Positions 1-6,485 of a DNA stretch of 16,104 nt are shown piece after piece. The translations under genes were made by a program, and so were the position numbers. The DNA is from DASPLH01 sp035627675 (GTDB lineage Bacteria > Acidobacteriota > Terriglobia > Terriglobales > Acidobacteriaceae), in the NCBI GenBank assembly GCA_035627675.1, contig DASPLH010000263.1, forward strand, positions 1 to 16,104, given 5' to 3'. Positions within the stretch are counted from its first letter, which is position 1; the number at the start of each line of letters is the position of its first letter. The notes below the pieces were generated by a model. That model worked only from the letters and a program-made list of their open reading frames with translations, did no database searches and had not been told where the DNA came from.

Positions 1-193
1 GTTCACTTCCGCTCAGCTTCAGCTTGGTGAAGGGATATCCGGTTTCAATGTCCGCGTACCAGACGTACATATACCCGACCGCATTATCGACAGCCCCGCT
101 TATGTCCTCCGCTGAACTTCGCAGTACGCCAGCAAAGGAACAGTTCTCCGCATAGTCGCTGTTGATCGCTACCAATCCTGTGATCTTGCGCAT
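1..193 (-). CDS. Hypothetical protein, N-terminal 64 residues (cut by window edge)
   Basis: Reading leftwards from the ATG at 193-191 the frame stays open for 64 codons to the window edge, so the C-terminus is missing. The visible protein begins MRKITGLVAINSDYAENCSF and continues with an acidic and aromatic-rich stretch (VGYMYVWYADIETGYPF). I see no signal peptide, membrane segment or motif that I recognise, and I assign no function. The start is supported mainly by the open frame and by an AT-rich candidate promoter region upstream; the ribosome binding site (GAGA, about 8 bases before the ATG) is weak. It is divergent from the small membrane protein gene at 378. It could also be a chance frame, although the codon choice looks coding-like. 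Confidence 0.45.
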   Translation of the reverse strand, partial: MRKITGLVAINSDYAENCSFAGVLRSSAEDISGAVDNAVGYMYVWYADIETGYPFTKLKLSGSE

Positions 194-203
194 GAGGAAT
201 TCT

Positions 204-249
204 CACGTAGGGACACGTACATCGAAATCGAAAAATCTTTTAAGTTATA
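204..249 (-). promoter_or_regulatory. Candidate promoter and repeat region of the left-end gene
   Basis: On the minus strand a TATAAC hexamer (plus positions 244-249, five of six matches to TATAAT) lies in the most AT-rich stretch of the window. Between it and the ATG at 193 is a direct repeat, CACGTA at 204-209 and again at 214-219, exactly 10 bp apart, which would place both copies on one face of the helix. No good -35 hexamer is visible at the usual spacing. The promoter call is inference. Confidence 0.25.
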
Positions 250-314
250 AAAACTTTTCTCCTGACATCGTTTCGAAACCACCATGCTAGTTTTGGCCCA
301 AGCATAACGAGCAC

Positions 315-356
315 GGCGGGCATCTATCCGCACCTGTTTTCGGAGGGTGACCCGCC
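315..356 (+). promoter_or_regulatory. Foldable leader upstream of the 40-aa membrane protein
   Basis: GGCGGG at 315-320 is complementary to CCCGCC at 351-356, and inside it CACC at 331-334 pairs with GGTG at 346-349. The resulting nested stem ends 9 bases before the GAGGAG ribosome binding site of the small gene at 378. The pairing is seen directly; a regulatory role is inference. Confidence 0.3.
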
Positions 357-377
357 AAATCCGCTGAGGAGCTACAC

Positions 378-500
378 ATGAAGGACCTCAATTTCGGAAA
401 GATCGTTGCGATTCTCGTTGTCAGTTACCTGGCCTGGGCACCGCGTTTCGTGTACCCGATCTTTGACGGCGTCTGGAACAGCGTTTTCGGCAAGCGATAA
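378..500 (+). CDS. Small single-span membrane protein, 40 aa, function unknown
   Basis: A 41-codon frame runs from ATG at 378 to TAA at 498-500. A good ribosome binding site, GAGGAG at 366-371, sits six bases before the ATG, which is the strongest argument that it is translated. The protein starts MKDLNFGKIVAILVVSYLAW and has one hydrophobic segment, residues 9-20, then an aromatic and proline-rich stretch (APRFVYPIFDGVW) and a basic end (GKR). This layout is typical of single-span small membrane proteins, but I do not recognise a family. It is convergent with the DsbA-like gene and divergent from the left-end gene, so it is probably monocistronic. It is too short for ordinary gene-calling cutoffs. 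It could be a chance ORF, but the binding site and the residue pattern argue against that. Confidence 0.55.
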   Translation: MKDLNFGKIVAILVVSYLAWAPRFVYPIFDGVWNSVFGKR

Positions 501-521
501 CTCCGTGTCGCTTTCCACGCG

Positions 522-540
522 GCGCACCCGTAGCGGGCGC
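522..540 (+). terminator. Possible weak hairpin after the small membrane protein gene
   Basis: GCG (522-524) and CCCG (527-530) face CGGG (534-537) and CGC (538-540) across a TAG loop, giving a seven-pair hairpin with a two-base bulge, 22 bases after the TAA. No T-tract follows, so it is not a standard intrinsic terminator. It lies in the convergent gap 501-606, in which I see no gene. Confidence 0.2.
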
Positions 541-606
541 TGACAGCAATTCAACTAGTTCCCTGGCACATCGCCGGCGGGAGAGACCGCGGGGAATCGA
601 TCTCTC

Positions 607-1611
607 TCAGTCTCTCCTCCCCGTACCCGCACCCTTCGTCGCCTGATCGAGTTCAAACTGCACGATGGACCTCAACGCCTCGTAATCCGGGCCAGCGAGG
701 TTTCCGACAGGCCTTCCGTTGACGAAGAGGGTTGGAGTCGCGCTGACGTTCAACTGCCGGGCGAGTTCGATGCTGCGCTGCACGCGAGCCTTGGTGTCCG
801 GCGACTGAGCGCAGGCTGAAATTTTTGCCGGATCGGCTCCGGCGGCCTTCACCGCGCCATCGAGACGCTCCGCCAGGTTCGCGTCCGTGATCTGCGACTG
901 CTGGTTAAACACGGACTCCATGAAAGCCCAGGCTGCGTCATTCGACTCTCGCTGGAGGCAATCGACATAAGCGGCTGCGCGCGACGCCCAGGGGTGCATG
1001 TTCTCCAGCGGGAAGTTCTGGAACACGAACCGCGCCTGCGGGAAATCGGCCTGGAGTTTCGAGAGATTAGGCTGCGCCTGTTTGCATGCCGGGCATTGAA
1101 GGTCGGCGAACTCCACGAGCAGCAGCGGCGAGTCCTTCGCGCCCTTCGTGGGACCGAAGGCTTCTTTCTTCAGCAGTTCGCGCGAGGTGGCAAAGGGATC
1201 GGTGCCGAACGGCATGAGGTCGCCCGCGATCGCGTGGCGGCCGTCCGGCGTGATGAAGAAGCGCATGCCCTGCTGTCCCTGCGGTGTGTTGACTACCACC
1301 AGCGCTTCTGTAAGCCCGGTGTCCGCCGCCGGACGCAGTTCCGCGACACGAAACGCGATGTTCTCCTCGTAGCCGAACATGCGCCTGAGGAACGCCTCGA
1401 CGGTCTCCCTGGTCGGAGCGCCCGCGGCAGCCGGTGCAGTAGCGGGCGTCGGCTGGGTCGCAGCGGCAGGTGCTTTCGGCTGCGTGGCAGCGGCCGGCGC
1501 CTTCGGCTGGGGTTTGGGTTGCGGCTTGGGCTTGGCGGCGGTTCCCTGCTGAGCCGCGGAAGCGATCGATACCAGCAACATCAATGTGAGCAGTCGAATG
1601 GATCCTTGCAT
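607..1611 (-). CDS. Secreted DsbA-like thiol-disulfide oxidoreductase (thioredoxin fold)
   Basis: The 334-residue protein is predicted to act outside the cytoplasmic membrane on protein disulfides. Residues 1-19 look like a signal peptide (hydrophobic LLTLMLLVSIASA, cleavage near ASA-A). A low-complexity Ala/Pro/Lys/Gln linker at about 26-65 includes KAPAAATQP twice in tandem (37-45, 46-54). A small alpha/beta domain follows (about 67-135). The DsbA-type thioredoxin domain spans about 145-325, with active site CPAC at 173-176 and the cis-proline loop SATPTLFVNG with P293. Cys218 and Cys267 in the helical insertion could form a second disulfide. It is the last gene of the leftward train, 48 bp after nadE. 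The family includes both oxidases and thiol-dependent isomerases/reductases, and sequence alone does not decide the direction. No DsbB or DsbD partner is in the window. Confidence 0.88.
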   Translation of the reverse strand: MQGSIRLLTLMLLVSIASAAQQGTAAKPKPQPKPQPKAPAAATQPKAPAAATQPTPATAPAAAGAPTRETVEAFLRRMFGYEENIAFRVAELRPAADTGLTEALVVVNTPQGQQGMRFFITPDGRHAIAGDLMPFGTDPFATSRELLKKEAFGPTKGAKDSPLLLVEFADLQCPACKQAQPNLSKLQADFPQARFVFQNFPLENMHPWASRAAAYVDCLQRESNDAAWAFMESVFNQQSQITDANLAERLDGAVKAAGADPAKISACAQSPDTKARVQRSIELARQLNVSATPTLFVNGRPVGNLAGPDYEALRSIVQFELDQATKGAGTGRRD

Positions 1612-1659
1612 GATTCCTTTTCTCCAGCAGAGCAGTGCCAGGACAGCTTGAGCACCGGT

Positions 1660-3303
1660 CTAGATCTCGTGACGCGCGGCGATCGGAAAACGGCGCCCGA
1701 CGCCGAAGGCTTTCTCTGAAATCTTCAGTCCCGGAGCAGCCTGCTGCCGCTTGTACTCGCTGCGTTCAATGAGGCGAATGACGCTGCTGACGAGCTTGAT
1801 ATCGTAACCGCGCTGCGCAGCGATGTCTTTCGCGCATTTCATGTCTTCGACATAGTCTTCGAGAATGCGGTCGAGCACGTCATAGGGTGGCAGCGAGTCG
1901 CTGTCCTGCTGCCCGGGGCGAAGCTCGGCCGAAGGCGGCTTGGTCAGCGTAGATTCCGGAATGACGACCCGCCCGCGCGAATTCACGTAGCGCGAAAGCC
2001 TGTACACCATGGTCTTCGGGACATCGCTGATGAGGGCGAGTCCGCCGACCATGTCGCCGTACAGGGTGCAGTAGCCGACCGCCAGTTCCGACTTATTGCC
2101 CGTGGTGACCACCAATGCACCGAACTTGTTCGACATTGCCATGAGAAGCATGCCGCGGATTCGGGCCTGGAGGTTTTCTTCCGTGACGTCTTCCTTCAGC
2201 CCGGCAAACACGGGCTGCAACGTCTGCCGGAAACTGTCGAAGGTCTCCCTGATCGGGATGATCTCGAAACGGATACCGAGATTTTCCGCCAGCTCACGGG
2301 CATCCGTGACCGAACCCTCGGAGGAGAACTGGCTGGGCATGGCGACGCCGATGACGTTTTCCGCGCCGAGGGCGTCCACGGCAATGCAGGCGGCCAGGGC
2401 GGAATCGATGCCGCCGCTCAATCCCAGGATGACCTTGCCGAAGCCGCACTTGCGCACGTAATCGCACGTGCCGAGCACGAGCGCGGCATAGGCCGTCGCC
2501 TCCTCGCCTTCAATCTGCTCATGAAGGTCTCCTTGCAAGCTGTTGGACTCGAAGTAGATGAGGTCTTCCGTGAACGATCTCGCCTGGGCGATCACCCGGC
2601 CGTCGGGACCGATCACCACGCTTGAGCCGTCGAAGATCAGGCTGTCATTGCCGCCGACCTGGTTGACCAGCGCGACGGTGGTCCGATGGTGCCGCGCGAT
2701 GGACCGAAGCATGTCCCGGCGCAGTTCGCGCTTGTCGAGATAGAAGGGAGAGGCCGAGATATTCAGCAGGAGCTGGCCGCCCGCCCTCATCAGTTCTTCG
2801 ACGGGATCGACGCTGTACAGCCGCCGGTTCCAATAGGTCTTGTCATTCCAGGCGTCTTCACAGATGGTGAGTCCCACCCGCGTTCCGCTCTGGGTGAACA
2901 GCTCCTGTGACGAGGCGGCGGCGAAGTTTCGCATCTCGTCGAAGACGTCGTATGTGGGCAGCAGCCGCTTGGACTGTACGAACTCGACGCGCCCGTTCCG
3001 GAGCAGGGCCGCCGAGTTCATGACGCTCTTGCCGGTGTCGCTGTTGGCCGGAGTGACGTAGCCGCAGATGACGGAGACGCCCTGCGTCCGGAGGGCGATC
3101 TCCTCGACCACTTCCCGGTTGCGGGCGACGAAGGCAGGCTTCTCTACAAGGTCTCGCGGCGGGTATCCGCAAACGGACAGTTCGGGGAACACAACGAGTT
3201 CAGCGCCCTGTGTACGTGCGCGCTGGGCGAACTCGACAATCTTGCCGGCATTGCCGGTGAAATCGCCAACGGTGGGGTTGATCTGCGCGAGCCCAATCTT
3301 CAC
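1660..3303 (-). CDS. nadE: Glutamine-dependent NAD+ synthetase
   Basis: This 547-residue two-domain enzyme makes NAD+ from nicotinic acid adenine dinucleotide, ATP and glutamine, the last step of NAD biosynthesis, in the cytoplasm. The N-terminal nitrilase-type glutaminase domain (about 1-255) shows the expected catalytic triad: E41 in VVFPELSVCGYPPRDL, K112 in the SKRLLPTYDVFDE segment, and C148 in LTICEDAW. The C-terminal synthetase domain (about 270-545) has the ATP pyrophosphatase loop GLSGGIDS at 294-301 and the conserved TTGNKSE and YGDMVGG segments at about 400-420. Length fits the compact two-domain bacterial form. The start is GTG at 3303-3301, chosen because the protein then begins MKIGLAQINPTVGDF, as usual for the family; the ribosome binding site is weak. 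It is 72 bp after the BamE-like gene and 48 bp before the DsbA-like gene. Confidence 0.97.
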   Translation of the reverse strand: MKIGLAQINPTVGDFTGNAGKIVEFAQRARTQGAELVVFPELSVCGYPPRDLVEKPAFVARNREVVEEIALRTQGVSVICGYVTPANSDTGKSVMNSAALLRNGRVEFVQSKRLLPTYDVFDEMRNFAAASSQELFTQSGTRVGLTICEDAWNDKTYWNRRLYSVDPVEELMRAGGQLLLNISASPFYLDKRELRRDMLRSIARHHRTTVALVNQVGGNDSLIFDGSSVVIGPDGRVIAQARSFTEDLIYFESNSLQGDLHEQIEGEEATAYAALVLGTCDYVRKCGFGKVILGLSGGIDSALAACIAVDALGAENVIGVAMPSQFSSEGSVTDARELAENLGIRFEIIPIRETFDSFRQTLQPVFAGLKEDVTEENLQARIRGMLLMAMSNKFGALVVTTGNKSELAVGYCTLYGDMVGGLALISDVPKTMVYRLSRYVNSRGRVVIPESTLTKPPSAELRPGQQDSDSLPPYDVLDRILEDYVEDMKCAKDIAAQRGYDIKLVSSVIRLIERSEYKRQQAAPGLKISEKAFGVGRRFPIAARHEI

Positions 3304-3316
3304 GCTTCAAGTGTAA

Positions 3317-3346
3317 GGCCCGCGAACACGAATGTGCACGCGGGCC
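3317..3346 (-). terminator. Intercistronic hairpin just upstream of nadE
   Basis: GGCCCGCG at 3317-3324 and CGCGGGCC at 3339-3346 are perfect 8-bp inverted arms. The 14-base loop contains a further CAC/GTG pair (3327-3329 with 3334-3336). Read on the minus strand, the stem is followed by TTACACTT, a poor T-tract, and then the nadE GTG about 14 bases on. It may end part of the transcript after the upstream gene, stabilise an mRNA end, or shield nadE initiation. The stem is seen; its role is open. Confidence 0.45.
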
Positions 3347-3375
3347 CGATGTGTTATCCAGCGATACAACAGCGG

Positions 3376-4422
3376 TCAGCGGGGCGGAGCCGGCTGTCCT
3401 ACGCCGGAGGGGAGGCCTTCACCGTCAGACGCCGGATCCCCCTGCGGCAGGGGGTCTCGAGGACGCGACGTCGGCTGCACGTCGATCTTGTCGTCACCCG
3501 GCCGGCGCAGCGAAGGGGCAGGCCGCTCTGCCGGCGGCTGTGGCGGCACCGGCGCACCCGGTCCGCCCTGAGCCACCTGCCCCGTGAGCGGGCCAACCTC
3601 GTCTTCCATGCGCACGGTCTTTTTGCCATCGACGGCCATGGTCGAGATGCGGACGACCTTGTCGCCTACGAAGCGTATGAACTCCACGTCGTCGGGCGGC
3701 TGGCCGTAAATCCACTCTTCGTACTCGACCCCGTCCTCGGTCTCGCGCACCCGGCGAGGCGGACGTCCCTTGGAATGGCCGACCATCTCGCGGTCCATAC
3801 CCACGAGGGCCTTGTGATTCTTAACGGCTTCGGCGAGCTTTGGCGGCAACGAACGCTGGTAGGCTTCGGCGATGCTGCGGGCGTTGAAGTCCAATACCGG
3901 CGCGAGCATCTCCTTCACCTGCTGCGGCTGGAGAGCTGGGATGTAGTCCTTGAAGTACAGGAGGATCGAGGAGCCCTGCGCCACCTTGTAGAGTTCGCGC
4001 GCGTCACTGCCGGGCTTCCCTCCCCCGGTGACCGTCCCGCCGGTACCCATCCCGAGTTCCATGCGCTCGTACCATTTCTTTTTCTTCGTCAGCCCGCCGT
4101 TGATGTCGAACACGATGCCTTGTTTCGTGAAGCGCACATCGGTGATGCGTACCCTCTCGCCGGGCTTGGCGGCGGCGCCGAAATCGGCCACCAGTTGCTG
4201 GATTTCGCCGTCCGCGGGCGCCACGTTGCCGTTCTCGATCTTGAGGCCCACCTTTCCCATCGGAAGCGGCTTGACGACGTAAACGAGTTCCGCCATCAAC
4301 TCGCGGAGGATCATCTGTCGCTGGAACTCGGTCAGGCGCGGAGGCTTGGGCTCATCCGCCGCGAGCTGGCACACCGACGCCAGGAGCACTAGGACGGTGG
4401 CGAAGATAGTCCGGGCATTCAT
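3376..4422 (-). CDS. Secreted protein with BamE-like C-terminal segment, function unknown
   Basis: I place the start at ATG 4422-4420, giving 348 residues that begin with a signal peptide (MNARTIFATVLVLLASVCQLAA, cleavage near residue 22). The longer frame starting at 4458 would put twelve charged residues before it. No proper lipobox is present, since Val precedes Cys18. Residues 25-200 are unfamiliar and include KKKKW (113-117) and Gly-rich stretches. Residues 202-264 resemble the SmpA/BamE pattern: a helix with G-M followed by GRPPRRV, EYEEWIYG, then DVEFIRFVGDKVVRIS, a strand-turn-strand plan. That match is from pattern recognition only. The tail (283-348) is Pro/Gly-rich and probably disordered. 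It lies 48 bp after the CPBP protease and 72 bp before nadE. BamE in other bacteria belongs to the outer-membrane protein assembly complex; I do not claim that role here. Confidence 0.75.
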   Translation of the reverse strand: MNARTIFATVLVLLASVCQLAADEPKPPRLTEFQRQMILRELMAELVYVVKPLPMGKVGLKIENGNVAPADGEIQQLVADFGAAAKPGERVRITDVRFTKQGIVFDINGGLTKKKKWYERMELGMGTGGTVTGGGKPGSDARELYKVAQGSSILLYFKDYIPALQPQQVKEMLAPVLDFNARSIAEAYQRSLPPKLAEAVKNHKALVGMDREMVGHSKGRPPRRVRETEDGVEYEEWIYGQPPDDVEFIRFVGDKVVRISTMAVDGKKTVRMEDEVGPLTGQVAQGGPGAPVPPQPPAERPAPSLRRPGDDKIDVQPTSRPRDPLPQGDPASDGEGLPSGVGQPAPPR

Positions 4423-4470
4423 GGGAGACCTAGGCCGGAGATTGTAGACCCGGTGCATGGGACAAGGGAA

Positions 4471-5370
4471 TTAGATGCGCTGGGGTTGTTTTCGCGTCAG
4501 GACGATCACCGGCACAAACCCGAGCAGGATCACGACGGCCCCGGTCAGGCTTGCCTCGATGCCGTACCCTCCCCCGGTCAGGATGCGAGGGCCGCTGGCA
4601 ATGGTGCGGACGATGACGCTGAAGTCCCTCAGCCCGCTTACAGGAAGCCCGAACACGACCCCGAGGAAAAAGTTCCAGGCGAAGTGCATTCCGAACGGCA
4701 GCCACAAAGATCCGGTTCGCAGGTAAGCCACCGCAAACAGAACGCCGACGGCGATGGTGTTGAAGAATCCCCAGCTCAGGAAACCGCCGGCGTTCGGATT
4801 CCAGAGGTGGACGGCTCCGAACAGGGCCGAGAAGACAAGGATTGCGCCTGCGCTGCCGATGGATTCCGCGAGACGCTGGAAGGGGTATCCGCGGAACATC
4901 AGCTCCTCCAGCATCGCTCCGAACGCGAGCAACAGAAAGACCTCGAAGCCAAGCCGCAGGGTGTGAGCCGACACATGAACGCTGACGGTGAGCTCACCGT
5001 AAACCGCGATGGCTCCCACGGCCATCAAGATCAGCACTGCCCCGATTCCGAAGCCCAGGAGAGCCTGACGCACGGCGGTACGGTTCAGCGGGAGCCCCAA
5101 CGCCTGAGCGTGGTTCTCATCCACGACGTCGAAGATGCGCAGCATGAAGTGAAAGCCGGCCACCAGCAAGACGCAGCCGAGAAGCCGGTACGCTGCGTCG
5201 GCGACGAGCGGGTGCCGGGAAAGCGTGGCGAACGCCAGGGAGACGGCGATCCAGTTGGCGACGACGCAGTAGATGGTCGCGATCAGGAAACGCCAGAACG
5301 GGCGAACCGGCTGTGCTTCCGGCTCGATGGCTGCCGTGGACCCTGGCTCGAACTGTGGTTGCTCGTTCAC
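4471..5370 (-). CDS. CPBP-family (CAAX-type) intramembrane metalloprotease
   Basis: This 299-residue polytopic membrane protein carries the three hallmark motifs of the Rce1/CPBP (ABI) family: EExxxR at E155-E156-R160 (LEELMFRGYPFQRL), FxxxH at F184-H188 (FGAVH), and HxxxN at H229-N233 (HFAWN), each on a predicted membrane helix. I count about eight hydrophobic segments between 25 and 292. Bacterial members include enzymes for peptide maturation or self-immunity, but many have unknown substrates. The start is GTG at 5370-5368 and overlaps the TGA of the upstream kinase gene as GTGA, so translation is probably coupled. A purine-rich AAGAAGGAA precedes the start. No bacteriocin-like small ORF was seen next to it, so a role in peptide immunity has no support here. 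Confidence 0.92.
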   Translation of the reverse strand: MNEQPQFEPGSTAAIEPEAQPVRPFWRFLIATIYCVVANWIAVSLAFATLSRHPLVADAAYRLLGCVLLVAGFHFMLRIFDVVDENHAQALGLPLNRTAVRQALLGFGIGAVLILMAVGAIAVYGELTVSVHVSAHTLRLGFEVFLLLAFGAMLEELMFRGYPFQRLAESIGSAGAILVFSALFGAVHLWNPNAGGFLSWGFFNTIAVGVLFAVAYLRTGSLWLPFGMHFAWNFFLGVVFGLPVSGLRDFSVIVRTIASGPRILTGGGYGIEASLTGAVVILLGFVPVIVLTRKQPQRI

Positions 5371-6431
5371 TTCCTTCTTTTCTGGACGGGCGACAGCTGC
5401 GCTACTTCCACGGTCACGCCCCGGCGCGCAATCTTGAACGGCAGGATGGTGCCGCCCGCTTCGGCAACCGCGCTCTGAACCCGCGCGTGCGCGTCAGGCT
5501 CGACAAAGAACACGACGCACCCGCCGCCACCGGCCCCGCAGACCTTTGCCGCACGGCCGCCGTTTCTGCCGGCGGTGGAGATCAGGCGATCGATGAGCGG
5601 CGTAGCGATGCCCGGAGCATTCGTCCGCCGCAGCTTCCACTCCTCGCGAAGCAGATGCTCTACCTCGTCCCAGTCGGCCGCCGCGAGTGCAATGTGCATG
5701 GCGCGGGCGATCTCTGTGATGCGATCGAAGTTGCGATGCACCTTCCGGTCGCCGTCCACATGCGCCTTGAACACTTCCCAGTTATTGATGCCGGACTGCC
5801 TCGGCGCGCCAGTATATGCCAGCACGAAACGCCGCTCCATCTCCCGGACATCCACATCGATCTGTTCGCGATGGATGCCGTCAACGCGCAGATGAACGGC
5901 GTTGGCGCCGCCATACAGCGGCGGATAGTAGTCCTGGCATCCGGTGGGAACGCGAATGAGCTGCGCTTCCACATTCTGAGCAATGACGCGAATCTGCTCG
6001 CGGTCAAGCGTAACGCCCGTGTAGCGAGCCAGCGCCGCAGTGGACGCGATCATCAGTGCCGACGAACCGGAAATGCCCGCCCCGGCGGGCGACTCCGAGT
6101 GCGTCTCCATGACGAAGCCTCCGCGCGGGACGAACCACTTCACGAGGCAGGCCGCCAGTGCGTGCTGATGCCACCTGGCTGTCATCAATTCCGTGAGGCT
6201 GGAGAAGCGGTCGCGGCGTCCCGTATCGGCAGAGATCAGCTCGATGCTGCGACCGGCAACGGGGGTGATGCGGCAGCTGGTCTGGATATCGACCGCAACG
6301 TTGACCGTTACGGCGCCCGGATGGAACAGGTACAGCGGCCAGATGTCAACCGTTCCGCCGGCAAAGTCGACGCGACACGCAGCGCGCGAGAAGACACCAA
6401 GCTGCGGCTCGGAGTTCGGGCGAGTGGACAT
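5367..6431 (-). CDS. GHMP-family sugar kinase (HddA/galactokinase-like)
   Basis: The 354-residue protein belongs to the GHMP superfamily of small-molecule kinases. It shows the N-terminal substrate motif RVDFAGGTVD at 20-29 (the FAGGxxD pattern of HddA-type heptose-phosphate and related sugar kinases), the ATP-binding motif SPAGAGISGSSAL at 114-126 (P-x3-G-x2-S/G-SS-A type), and the C-terminal glycine motif KVCGAGGGGCVVFF at 296-309. Length is right for the HddA-like group. The substrate cannot be read from the sequence: no heptose, fucose or other nucleotide-sugar genes are in the window. It starts at ATG 6431-6429 with a weak ribosome binding site, 54 bp after the decarboxylase, and ends in a GTGA overlap with the protease gene. 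The kinase-superfamily call is firm; the sugar is not. Confidence 0.9.
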   Translation of the reverse strand: MSTRPNSEPQLGVFSRAACRVDFAGGTVDIWPLYLFHPGAVTVNVAVDIQTSCRITPVAGRSIELISADTGRRDRFSSLTELMTARWHQHALAACLVKWFVPRGGFVMETHSESPAGAGISGSSALMIASTAALARYTGVTLDREQIRVIAQNVEAQLIRVPTGCQDYYPPLYGGANAVHLRVDGIHREQIDVDVREMERRFVLAYTGAPRQSGINNWEVFKAHVDGDRKVHRNFDRITEIARAMHIALAAADWDEVEHLLREEWKLRRTNAPGIATPLIDRLISTAGRNGGRAAKVCGAGGGGCVVFFVEPDAHARVQSAVAEAGGTILPFKIARRGVTVEVAQLSPVQKRRK

Positions 6432-6485
6432 GGAACTGTTCTACCAAATGGAACCCGGCGCCGCTACGAGAGAACGCGAGAGATG

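Noticed and set aside
501..606. GAGAGA/TCTCTC inverted repeat as a bidirectional terminator
   Set aside because: The arms are short, the loop is long and no T-tract follows on either strand.
4423..4458. Twelve-residue extension of the BamE-like secreted protein
   Set aside because: It would place charged residues before a normal signal peptide; the ATG at 4422 gives a standard secretory start.
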